Part shown: one piece after another, positions 27,015 through 34,513 of the stretch
Position numbering within the stretch: the first letter of the stretch is position 1
Layout of the letters: the number at the start of each line of letters is the position of its first letter
The notes under the pieces: model-generated
Databases searched by the model: none
Told to the model about the DNA's origin: nothing
What the model saw: only the letters and a program-made list of their open reading frames with translations
Program-made: the position numbers and the translations under genes
Source: Bacteroidaceae bacterium
GTDB taxonomy: Bacteria > Bacteroidota > Bacteroidia > Bacteroidales > Bacteroidaceae
Assembly: GCA_017556585.1 (NCBI GenBank)
Contig: JAFYMP010000005.1
Location: 1 to 36,491, forward strand
Direction: 5' to 3'
DNA length: 36,491 bases

Positions 27015-27054
27015 GCAAAATCTTTTGCGTGTATCTTCAAAAGAACTAAATTTG
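27015..27054 (+). promoter_or_regulatory. Promoter of the HU gene with overlapping inverted repeat
   Basis: TTTG (27024-27027) is followed after 19 bases by TAAATTTG (27047-27054), both perfect. The -33 box is inside an inverted repeat GCAAAA-TC-TTTTGC (27015-27028), which could be an operator. The predicted leader is about 40 bases. Confidence 0.7.
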
Positions 27055-27097
27055 CAACTCGAAAATTTAAATAGAATTAGATTAAACAAACTGAATT

Positions 27098-27373
27098 ATG
27101 ACTAAAGCAGAAGTTGTAAAGGAGATTGCCAGCAGAACCGGTCTTGATAAAGCCGATGTTCTGAATTGTGTAGAAGGATTTATGGAAGTAGTAAAAGACT
27201 CTCTTGCAAAAGAGGAAAATGTATATTTAAGAGGTTTCGGTAGCTTTATCGTTAAGAAAAGAGCAGCTAAGGCAGCTAGAGATATTCTCAAGAATACTAC
27301 AATAACAGTTCCAGAGCACAACATTCCGGCATTCAAGCCTGCAAAGGTATTTGCTGCAGAAGTTAGAAAATAA
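27098..27373 (+). CDS. HU/IHF-family DNA-binding protein
   Basis: This is a nucleoid protein of 91 residues that bends DNA as a dimer. The family layout is complete: an N-terminal helical dimerisation part (MTKAEVVKEIASRTGLDKADV), the LRGFGSFIVKKRAAKAARD turn-and-strand signature, and a beta arm with TITVPEHNIPAFKPAK carrying the intercalating Pro. It is followed after 25 bases by a 29-residue basic protein and then RNase G. It could be called HU (hup); IHF-like use cannot be excluded. Confidence 0.93.
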   Translation: MTKAEVVKEIASRTGLDKADVLNCVEGFMEVVKDSLAKEENVYLRGFGSFIVKKRAAKAARDILKNTTITVPEHNIPAFKPAKVFAAEVRK

Positions 27374-27398
27374 TAATCATCATAATAAATTTTGAACT

Positions 27399-27488
27399 AT
27401 GCCAAGCGGTAAAAAGAAAAAAAGACACAAGATGTCGACGCATAAGCGTAAAAAGAGACTGAGAAAGAACAGACATAAGAGCAAATAA
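27399..27488 (+). CDS. Tiny highly basic protein, AURKAIP1/COX24 (mS38)-like
   Basis: This is a 29-codon frame starting MPSGKKKKRHKMSTHKRK and ending in NRHKSK. More than half of its residues are Lys or Arg. The pattern K-K-R-H-K-M-x-x-H-K-R-K-K-R matches the AURKAIP1/COX24 C-terminal domain, which in mitochondria belongs to small-subunit ribosomal protein mS38. From memory, Bacteroidota carry this short protein between the HU and RNase G genes, as here. A ribosome-associated role is therefore likely but inferred. It is too short for most gene finders. Confidence 0.8.
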   Translation: MPSGKKKKRHKMSTHKRKKRLRKNRHKSK

Positions 27489-27506
27489 GTCTCTGTCAAA
27501 AAAAGC

Positions 27507-27561
27507 ACAAAGAACAAACTTGCAGAAAGGCAGTACTTTTCAAAACAAGTTTGTTCTTTGT
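27507..27561 (+). terminator. Perfect 16-bp hairpin between the basic peptide gene and rng
   Basis: ACAAAGAACAAACTTG (27507-27522) pairs without mismatch with CAAGTTTGTTCTTTGT (27546-27561) across a 23-base loop. The 3' side is followed by TTT (27562-27564, a run of four T with the stem end), so it could terminate the HU transcript. It is also in the leader of rng, 29 bases before its ATG, where it could act as an RNase-sensitive control element. Confidence 0.6.
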
Positions 27562-27590
27562 TTTAGTGTGAAATCCTAAATAATTACTAG

Positions 27591-29165
27591 ATGACCAGTG
27601 AACTTATAATTAACGTACAACCTAATGACATCTCGATAGCTATCACAGAGGATGACAAGCTGGTGGAATACCAGAAAGAGAGCAGAGAGATGACTTTTTC
27701 GGTTGGTAACATCTATTTGGGCAGGGTAAAAAAGATGATGCCCGGCTTGAATGCCTGTTTCGTTGACATAGGTTCAGACAAGGAAGCTTTTCTTCATTAC
27801 CAAGATTTAGGACCACAATTTACATCAACACAAAAGTACCTCAAACAGTTACAGAGCAACAAAAAGAAGATGTTGCCATTTGAAAAAGCAGAACTGTTAG
27901 AGGAACACAGCGAACCCAACGGAGGTATAACAAACGTTATCCAGCAAGGCGACGAACTTTTAGTTCAGATTACTAAAGAGCCTATCTCCACAAAAGGACC
28001 AAGACTTACCTGCGAATTGTCATTTGCAGGCAGATATTTGGTACTTATTCCGTTCACAAACAAAGTGTCAGTATCTTCAAAAATCAAATCTGCTGAAGAG
28101 AAAGCCAGATTAAAACAGCTTATTCAGAGTATTAAGCCTAAGAATTGTGGAGTTATAATAAGAACTGTTGCCGAAGGGAAAAAAGTAGCTGAATTGGACA
28201 ACGAACTCTCCATCCTTTACCACAGATGGGAAGAGTGCATAAACAAAGCTCATCAAGCAGTTAAGCCACCGGTACTTATTTACGAAGAGACCAGCCGAAC
28301 AATAGCACTGCTTAGAGACCTACTAAATCCGTCGTACGAATCTATACACGTAAACGATGAAAAGACATACAATGAAATAAAGGATTATGTTTCCATCATT
28401 ATTCCTGAACGTACAGATATTATACATCTTTACAAAGGCGACCTGCCTATTTTTGACAATTTTGGAATAACCAAACAGATAAAATCGTCGTTCGGAAGAA
28501 TAGTTTCTTATAAAAGCGGAGCATACCTTATCATTGAACATACAGAAGCACTGCACGTTGTAGATGTAAATAGCGGCCACAGAATTAAAGCCGGAAATCA
28601 AGAGGAAAATGCATTGGAAGTAAACTTAGGTGCGGCCGATGAATTGGCACGCCAACTACGTTTAAGAGATATGGGCGGCATAATTGTAGTAGATTTCATA
28701 GACATGAATTTAGCTGAAGACAAGCAAAAACTCTATGAAAGAATGTGCCAAAATATGCAACGCGACAGAGCCAAGCATACCATATTACCATTAAGCAAAT
28801 TTGGTCTGATGCAGATAACCCGACAAAGAGTTCGTGCTGTTATCAATGTTCCTGTTGATGAAACCTGTCCCACTTGTTTTGGCAAGGGAACAATTCCGCC
28901 ATCTATTTTGCTAACAGACAAAATTGAAAGCAAAATAACCTACCTGGTGGAGACAATGAAGAAAAAACATTTTAAGCTGCACATACATCCTTATGTTGAA
29001 GCTTTCATATCCAAAGGTCTGTTACCTCTTAAATTGAAATGGAGATTCAAGTATGGTTGGGGAATAAAGATTATTCCAGATCAAAGCCTGCCATTCCTTT
29101 CATACAAATTCTTTGATACCGATGGTTCAGAGATAGATGTGAAAGAGGAACACGAATTAGTGTAA
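27591..29165 (+). CDS. rng: Ribonuclease G/E
   Basis: This is a single-strand-specific endoribonuclease of 524 residues, the RNase G size, without the long disordered tail of RNase E. The N-terminal S1-like domain spans about residues 35-130. Metal-binding catalytic aspartates are Asp325 (LHVVDVNSG) and Asp368 (GIIVVDFIDM). The zinc-link CPTC is at 426-429, followed by a C-terminal small domain. It acts in rRNA maturation and mRNA decay. Association with the ribosomal-type basic peptide upstream supports an rRNA-processing role. The gene ends just before a strong bidirectional terminator. Confidence 0.95.
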   Translation: MTSELIINVQPNDISIAITEDDKLVEYQKESREMTFSVGNIYLGRVKKMMPGLNACFVDIGSDKEAFLHYQDLGPQFTSTQKYLKQLQSNKKKMLPFEKAELLEEHSEPNGGITNVIQQGDELLVQITKEPISTKGPRLTCELSFAGRYLVLIPFTNKVSVSSKIKSAEEKARLKQLIQSIKPKNCGVIIRTVAEGKKVAELDNELSILYHRWEECINKAHQAVKPPVLIYEETSRTIALLRDLLNPSYESIHVNDEKTYNEIKDYVSIIIPERTDIIHLYKGDLPIFDNFGITKQIKSSFGRIVSYKSGAYLIIEHTEALHVVDVNSGHRIKAGNQEENALEVNLGAADELARQLRLRDMGGIIVVDFIDMNLAEDKQKLYERMCQNMQRDRAKHTILPLSKFGLMQITRQRVRAVINVPVDETCPTCFGKGTIPPSILLTDKIESKITYLVETMKKKHFKLHIHPYVEAFISKGLLPLKLKWRFKYGWGIKIIPDQSLPFLSYKFFDTDGSEIDVKEEHELV

Positions 29166-29169
29166 GACA

Positions 29170-29204
29170 AAAAAATGGAGCCACTTCATGTAGCTCCATT
29201 TTTT
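29170..29204. terminator. Bidirectional terminator between rng and the glucosaminidase gene
   Basis: A 12-bp stem with A/T extensions (AAAAAATGGAGC, 29170-29181, and GCTCCATTTTTT, 29193-29204; 11-base loop) lies between two convergent genes. It gives a T run on both strands and overlaps the stop codon of the minus-strand gene. Confidence 0.88.
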
Positions 29205-30084
29205 ATCGCACCTCTAATATCTGACCCACTTGAATAGCACTGTTTTCATCTAAGCCATTACGTCTCATTAACGCTTTCAGCCTGACTCCATACAATTGGG
29301 AAATAGACCAAAGACTTTCACCGCTTTGTACCGTATGAAGCTGATACTGTTTATCTGCCTTACCTTTTTTTCGTTCCAGATATATAACACTACCCGGCTC
29401 CGGAACATATTCACGGTTAATTTCATTGTAGCGGCGCAACCTCATTCTTGTCATATCAAATTCCTTTGCTATCTCCTTAAGAGATTCACCGTCTCCTATT
29501 CTTACATACAACAAGTTATTGGAAATATATGGTTGATGCGCAAAGCCAACTACTGCAGCATTCTCCTTTTTGAATTTTCCACCTTTATCATACATATCCA
29601 AATTGTATCTTTCAATTATCTCTATCAGTTTTTCAGCATACGCAGGATTTGTAGCATAACCGGCCTTTTTTAGACCTCTTGCCCACCCCACATAATCTGT
29701 AGTTTTTAAATCAAACAGAAACGCATATCTGCTATGAGTAGTTAAAAACAGAGAGTGATCTTCAAAAGAGCCCTCTACATTTCTATACACTCTAAAACAA
29801 TCGTCTCGTCTGTCATCATCGTGATACATCTTTTTTCCGGTCCAGTCCGAATGGCACTTTATACCAAAATGGTTATTACCTTCTACAGCGAGCATACTCC
29901 TGCCGGCATCCGATTCAAGTAACCCTTGTGCCAATGTTATACTGGCAGGAATACCATACTTTTTCATCTGACTTATAGCCAAATCTTTATACTTATCTAT
30001 GTACTGCAGATGAGCATTACTCTGTGCCACTACAAAAAGGGGCATAACCAGAAGCCAAAGCATTAAGTTCAATCTTTTCAACAT
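29203..30084 (-). CDS. Exported glucosaminidase (GH73-like) with LysM repeats
   Basis: This is a peptidoglycan hydrolase of 293 residues. A signal peptide (MLKRLNLMLWLLVMPLFVVAQ-like, about residues 1-21) is followed by a glucosaminidase domain (about 30-165) with the predicted catalytic Glu57 in AQGLLESDAG and the motifs NNHFGIKCH and AGYATNPAYAEKLI. Two LysM modules bind the wall: one near 195-240 (LYVRIGDGESLKEIAKEFDM) and one near 250-293 (HTVQSGESLWSISQLYGV). I start at ATG 30084 because a longer ATG at 30120 would put a long polar stretch before the signal peptide and swallow a -7-like element. Confidence 0.9.
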   Translation of the reverse strand: MLKRLNLMLWLLVMPLFVVAQSNAHLQYIDKYKDLAISQMKKYGIPASITLAQGLLESDAGRSMLAVEGNNHFGIKCHSDWTGKKMYHDDDRRDDCFRVYRNVEGSFEDHSLFLTTHSRYAFLFDLKTTDYVGWARGLKKAGYATNPAYAEKLIEIIERYNLDMYDKGGKFKKENAAVVGFAHQPYISNNLLYVRIGDGESLKEIAKEFDMTRMRLRRYNEINREYVPEPGSVIYLERKKGKADKQYQLHTVQSGESLWSISQLYGVRLKALMRRNGLDENSAIQVGQILEVR

Positions 30085-30108
30085 TCTCTTAGTTAGGTTT
30101 ATAGTGTG

Positions 30109-30116
30109 CGAAAATA
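30109..30116 (-). promoter_or_regulatory. possible -7 element of the glucosaminidase gene
   Basis: TATTTTCG on the minus strand differs from TAnnTTTG at one position and lies 24 bases before ATG 30084. No -33 box was found. It supports the shorter start. Confidence 0.3.
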
Positions 30117-30149
30117 GCATAAATATGGGACATTTTGAGAAAAATGCAC

Positions 30150-30218
30150 TAATTTTGAAGTTTGTTTTATGGATATTGCTGACAACCTGTCACCAAAACA
30201 TTGTGGCAAGGAATTTGT
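30150..30218 (+). promoter_or_regulatory. grpE-dnaJ control region: -7 element, dyad and sigma-54-like box
   Basis: TAATTTTG (30150-30157) is a perfect housekeeping -7 element without a spaced -33 box. Downstream is an inverted repeat TGACA-ACC-TGTCA (30180-30192). After that comes TGGCAAG-GAAT-TTGT (30204-30218), which matches the sigma-54 consensus TGGCACG-N4-TTGC at 9 of 11 positions. A start from the latter would lie about 25 bases before the grpE ATG. Which is used under stress cannot be told from sequence; no CIRCE element is present. Confidence 0.45.
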
Positions 30219-30254
30219 TCAGTCTATAATGTGAATTATTAAGGTTATATAAAT

Positions 30255-30818
30255 ATGTCAGAAGAGGATTTGAAACGCGAAACTGAAGAGCAAGAAAAAG
30301 TTTCTACAGAGAACTGCAACGAAGAGAACAATGTTGACAACGAAACTATCCAGGAAGATAGCATCGAAGCCCAACTTGCAAACGCCAATGCAAAGATTGA
30401 AGAACTGCAAGACAAATATCTGCGCCAGGTAGCTGAATTTGACAATTATCGCAAACGCACTATTAAAGAAAAGGCAGAACTGATAAAGAATGCATCGGCA
30501 GATATACTTACAGATTTGCTTCCATTTATTGACGATTTGGAACGCGCCATTGCAAACTCCGCCAACAGTAACGATTTCAATGCATTAAAGGAAGGCATAG
30601 AGATTATATACAATAAATTGATGCATACATTGCAACAAGATGGATTGCAGAAAATTTCACCTGTTGGAGAAGTTTTTGACACCGATTATCACGAAGCCAT
30701 AGCTCTTTTACCCGCTCAAGACGAAGAATCTAAAGGCAAAGTGATAGATTGTACAAGAGACGGTTACAAACTACACGACAAAGTTTTAAGACACGCTCAA
30801 GTAGCGGTAGCACAATAA
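30255..30818 (+). CDS. grpE: GrpE nucleotide exchange factor
   Basis: GrpE releases ADP from DnaK in the Hsp70 cycle. The protein has 187 residues. A Glu/Asn-rich disordered N-terminus (1 to about 40) is followed by a long coiled-coil (about 40-110; NAKIEELQDKYLRQVAEFDNYRKRT) and the C-terminal beta domain with QDGLQKISPVGEVFDTDYHEAI and the closing LRHAQVAVAQ. It is co-transcribed with dnaJ, 16 bases downstream. DnaK itself is not in the window. Confidence 0.95.
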   Translation: MSEEDLKRETEEQEKVSTENCNEENNVDNETIQEDSIEAQLANANAKIEELQDKYLRQVAEFDNYRKRTIKEKAELIKNASADILTDLLPFIDDLERAIANSANSNDFNALKEGIEIIYNKLMHTLQQDGLQKISPVGEVFDTDYHEAIALLPAQDEESKGKVIDCTRDGYKLHDKVLRHAQVAVAQ

Positions 30819-30834
30819 GTGAAAATACCACATT

Positions 30835-31995
30835 ATGGCAAAGAGAGATTACTACGAAGTACTTGGAGTGGAAAAGACAGCCACTGCCGACGAAATAAAA
30901 AAAGCATATAAAAAGAAGGCTATCCAGTATCATCCGGATAGAAACCCCGACAATAAGGAAGCCGAAGAAAAGTTCAAAGAGGCTGCCGAAGCATACGGTG
31001 TATTAAGCGATCCCGACAAACGCAGCAAGTACGACCAGTTTGGATTTGACGGATTGAATAGTGCCGGAGGTGGCAGCGGATTTGGTGGAGGTATGTCTAT
31101 GGACGATATTTTCTCCATGTTTGGCGACATTTTCAGCGGAGGCGGATTTGGCGGATTTGGTGGATTTGGCGGTGGCCAAAGCAGATCTCGCAGCGGCGAA
31201 CGCAAGTTTAAAGGCGCCGATGTAAGAATCAAAGTATCTCTTACACTCCAGGAAATAAGCACCGGAGTTACAAAGAAATTCAAGATAAAAAAGCTTGTTC
31301 CTTGTACACATTGCAACGGTACAGGTGCAGAAAATGGTTCTGGAACAGAGACTTGTCCGGATTGTAACGGAACTGGAACAATCATCAAGACTCAACAGAG
31401 TATTTTTGGCATGATGCAAACCCAAGCGGTATGCCCACGTTGTAACGGTGAAGGAAAAATCATTAAGAACAGATGCCCTCATTGTAGCGGAGATGGCGTT
31501 GTCTATGGCGAAGAACTGGTTGAAGTTAAGATTCCTGCCGGTGTTGCAGATGGAATGCAGCTTGTTGTAGAGGGTAAAGGAAATGCCGGCAAGCACAATG
31601 GTTACCCGGGCAACCTGCTCATTGTTATAGAAGAGCAAGAACATAAGGATCTTATTCGTGACGAAAACGACTTAATATACAACCTGCTTCTTACCGTTCC
31701 ACAAGCCATATTGGGAGGTACCGTAGAGGTTCCAACCATAGACGGAGCTGTTAAGTTAAAGATAGAACCCGGAACACAACCCGGCAAGGTATTGAGACTG
31801 CGCGACAAAGGTTTGCCAATACTTCATAGCAGCAGAAAGGGAGACATGTTAGTTAACGTAAGTGTCTACATACCGGAAAGTTTATCTAAAGAGGAGAAAG
31901 CAGCAATAGAAAAATTCTCTGCGTCAGATAGCTTCAAGCCCAACTTGAGTATTAAAGAGAAGATTTTCAAAAAATTCAGAAATCTATTTGAATAA
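30835..31995 (+). CDS. dnaJ: Chaperone DnaJ (type I Hsp40)
   Basis: DnaJ delivers clients to DnaK and stimulates its ATPase. The J domain (residues 4-67) has HPD at 33-35. A Gly/Phe-rich linker (about 72-118) follows. The zinc-finger region has four CxxCxGxG repeats with cysteine pairs C157/C160, C174/C177, C200/C203 and C214/C217. The C-terminal substrate-binding domain begins near 225. At 386 residues it is a full-length type I protein. It is 16 bases after grpE and 20 bases before folC. Confidence 0.97.
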   Translation: MAKRDYYEVLGVEKTATADEIKKAYKKKAIQYHPDRNPDNKEAEEKFKEAAEAYGVLSDPDKRSKYDQFGFDGLNSAGGGSGFGGGMSMDDIFSMFGDIFSGGGFGGFGGFGGGQSRSRSGERKFKGADVRIKVSLTLQEISTGVTKKFKIKKLVPCTHCNGTGAENGSGTETCPDCNGTGTIIKTQQSIFGMMQTQAVCPRCNGEGKIIKNRCPHCSGDGVVYGEELVEVKIPAGVADGMQLVVEGKGNAGKHNGYPGNLLIVIEEQEHKDLIRDENDLIYNLLLTVPQAILGGTVEVPTIDGAVKLKIEPGTQPGKVLRLRDKGLPILHSSRKGDMLVNVSVYIPESLSKEEKAAIEKFSASDSFKPNLSIKEKIFKKFRNLFE

Positions 31996-32015
31996 CTATA
32001 ATAGATAAGAATAAG

Positions 32016-33326
32016 ATGACCTACCATCAGACTATAGAATACCTTTACTCCAGAACACCTATGTTCCAGAACGTTGGTAACAAGGCATATAAAGAGGGAT
32101 TGTCAAACACGGTTATTCTTGACAATATGACAGGGCACCCTCATAAACTATTCAAAAGCATACATATAGCCGGTACTAATGGCAAAGGCAGTGTATCGCA
32201 CACCATTGCAGGTATTCTACAGTCAACAGGGTTAAAGGTAGGATTATATACATCGCCACATCTGGTAGATTTCAGAGAAAGAATAAGAATAAACGGTCAG
32301 CCTATAGACCAGAATTTTGTGGTTAAGTTCGTTGAAGATTATAAAGACGTGATAGAGGATATACATCCATCTTTTTTCGAAATAACCACAGCACTGGCAT
32401 TTAGCTATTTTGCTGAAAGAGAAGTAGATATAGCAGTAATTGAGACCGGACTGGGAGGCAGGTTAGACTGTACTAATATTATTAAGCCGATACTATCGGT
32501 TATAACAAATATAGGACTGGATCATACAGCATTATTGGGTTCTACATTAGAGCAAATCGCAACAGAAAAAGCAGGTATAATCAAGCCCAAAGCCCCGGTC
32601 ATAATAGGTGAATATACACCGGAAACAAAGAGAGTTTTTGAAGCAAAAGCAAACGAGACCGGTTCGCAGATTATTTATGCTCAAGACAACAATCTTATAC
32701 TTTCAGAAGAGAACCGCAGCATAGATTGCGTATATTACAAAACAGAAGATTTGTATATAAAGAGCGAACTTGCAGGTTACTGCCAAAACAAAAATGCAAA
32801 CACCATACTACACGCGACATATAAGCTAAAGGATTTGGGATTAAAAATAACCGACAAAGACATATTGAAGGGTTTTGCCAATGTAATAGAAGCGACCGGA
32901 CTAAGAGGGCGTTGGCAGAAGGTATCATCACATCCACTTATAGTATGCGATACCGCACATAATAGTCACGGAATCAACTACATAGCTCAACAATTAGAGA
33001 GCTATTCCAATAACAAAGAATATTCCAACATAAGGGTTGTTGTGGGTATGGTAAAAGATAAAGATATAAGTACGGCATTGGCATTATTGCCAAAAAATGC
33101 AAAGTATTATTTTACACAAGCCAGCGTGGAACGCAGTGCTACAGCGGCAGAAATCCAGAAGATAGGTCTATCTTTAGGACTGCATGGAAACACATACAAT
33201 ACAGTTCCGCAGGCCATAGCTGCAGCCAGAGCAGAAGCATCACCAAATGACTTCATTTTTGTAGGAGGCAGTACATTTGTAGTGGCAGACCTTCTGAGTA
33301 TGGTAGAATTCTATATTCAAGGCTGA
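32016..33326 (+). CDS. folC: Folylpolyglutamate synthase / dihydrofolate synthase
   Basis: This Mur-ligase-like enzyme adds glutamate to dihydropteroate and/or folates. The ATP-binding loop GTNGKGS is at residues 53-59, followed by GLYTSPHLVDFRERI. The carbamylated-lysine and metal region EIVTIALAFSYF-like and ETGLGGRLDCTN is intact, as is the C-terminal domain with CDTAHNSHG. The length, 436 residues, is normal. Bacteroidales commonly use one bifunctional FolC; monofunctional use cannot be excluded. It is 20 bases behind dnaJ and probably shares its transcript. Confidence 0.92.
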   Translation: MTYHQTIEYLYSRTPMFQNVGNKAYKEGLSNTVILDNMTGHPHKLFKSIHIAGTNGKGSVSHTIAGILQSTGLKVGLYTSPHLVDFRERIRINGQPIDQNFVVKFVEDYKDVIEDIHPSFFEITTALAFSYFAEREVDIAVIETGLGGRLDCTNIIKPILSVITNIGLDHTALLGSTLEQIATEKAGIIKPKAPVIIGEYTPETKRVFEAKANETGSQIIYAQDNNLILSEENRSIDCVYYKTEDLYIKSELAGYCQNKNANTILHATYKLKDLGLKITDKDILKGFANVIEATGLRGRWQKVSSHPLIVCDTAHNSHGINYIAQQLESYSNNKEYSNIRVVVGMVKDKDISTALALLPKNAKYYFTQASVERSATAAEIQKIGLSLGLHGNTYNTVPQAIAAARAEASPNDFIFVGGSTFVVADLLSMVEFYIQG

Positions 33327-33342
33327 TTTTTAACTGTAATTA

Positions 33343-33374
33343 TTTGCTATACTAATTGATTTTTCGTTAATTTG
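33343..33374 (+). promoter_or_regulatory. Promoter of the galM-galK cluster
   Basis: TTTG (33343-33346) is followed after exactly 20 bases by TTAATTTG (33367-33374), one mismatch from TAnnTTTG. The start point would be about 37 bases before the galM ATG. I see no convincing operator. Confidence 0.6.
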
Positions 33375-33416
33375 CCTTGTTATTAACATATAGTAACCAA
33401 TTAACGAGATATCATT

Positions 33417-34502
33417 ATGAATAGTTTCTATGTAGAGAACAACCTTTCAGGTTTAAAAAGAGAAGATTTCCAAGGTACCATCCAAGGTAAAGCAACAGAT
33501 TTATACATACTTAAGAACAAAAATGGTTGTGAAATTGCCGCAACCAATTTTGCAGGTGCATTGCTATCTATAATGATGCCTGACAGAGAGGGCAAAATGG
33601 CAAGTGTAGTTATGGGACACGATAGCCTGGAAAACGTAATGAACAGCAAAGAAGAGTTCTTGAGCACACTCATTGGCCGTTACGGTAACCGTATAGCTGC
33701 CGGCAAATTCACTTTAGACGGCAAACAGTATTCAGTTGCATTGAATAACGGTGTTAACCATCTGCACGGAGGTCCTACAGGTTTTCACAAACGTGTATGG
33801 GATGCAGAACAGTTAGATCAACAGACATTAAAACTACATTACACTGCAGCTGACGGCGAAGAGGGTTTCCCAGGTACATTAAACATTGATGTTACATACA
33901 AACTTACAGACAGCAATGAATTTGTAATTGAGTACGAAGCAACTACCGACAAAAAAACCATTCTTAATCTTACACAGCACGCATATTTCAATTTGAATGG
34001 AATGCGCAAAGATACACCTTCAGTATTGGATTACGAATTAACACTAAATGCAGATCACTATATTCCAATAGACGAGACCGCAATTCCACTTGGCACTATT
34101 GATAGTGTAGAAGGAACAGCATTTGATTTCAGAACTCCTCATAAAGTTGGCGAAAGAATAGAAGGTTCACAGCAAACAGCTAACGGTAATGGCTACGACC
34201 ATTGTTGGGTACTGAACAAAAGAGAGCCGGGCGAACTGAGTTTTGCGGCAAAATGCTACGATGCCGAAAGCGGTCGTTTCTTGGAATGCTACACCACAGA
34301 ACCGGGAGTTCAAGTATATTCAGGTAACTACTGTAGCGGTAGCACTTGTGCACATGGTTCTACACTTCCAAAACGTTGTGCAATCTGTTTTGAGGCTCAA
34401 CATTTCCCAGACAGTCCAAACAGACCTTACTTCCCAAGCACAGTTTTGAATCCGGGCGAAGTTTATACACAGACCACTATCTATCGTTTTGGTGTAGAAT
34501 AA
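33417..34502 (+). CDS. galM: Aldose 1-epimerase (galactose mutarotase), cytoplasmic
   Basis: This enzyme interconverts alpha and beta anomers of galactose, feeding the alpha form to galactokinase. Conserved residues are His115 and His117 in NHLHGG, His188 in LTQHAYFNLNG (general acid) and Glu295 in TTEPGVQVYSGN (general base). Its 361 residues carry no signal peptide, so it acts in the cytoplasm. The galK start follows after 11 bases. A paralog with a lipoprotein signal lies beyond galK and shares long motifs such as ATTDKKT and YFNLNG. Confidence 0.93.
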   Translation: MNSFYVENNLSGLKREDFQGTIQGKATDLYILKNKNGCEIAATNFAGALLSIMMPDREGKMASVVMGHDSLENVMNSKEEFLSTLIGRYGNRIAAGKFTLDGKQYSVALNNGVNHLHGGPTGFHKRVWDAEQLDQQTLKLHYTAADGEEGFPGTLNIDVTYKLTDSNEFVIEYEATTDKKTILNLTQHAYFNLNGMRKDTPSVLDYELTLNADHYIPIDETAIPLGTIDSVEGTAFDFRTPHKVGERIEGSQQTANGNGYDHCWVLNKREPGELSFAAKCYDAESGRFLECYTTEPGVQVYSGNYCSGSTCAHGSTLPKRCAICFEAQHFPDSPNRPYFPSTVLNPGEVYTQTTIYRFGVE

Positions 34503-34513
34503 ATTAAACAGAG

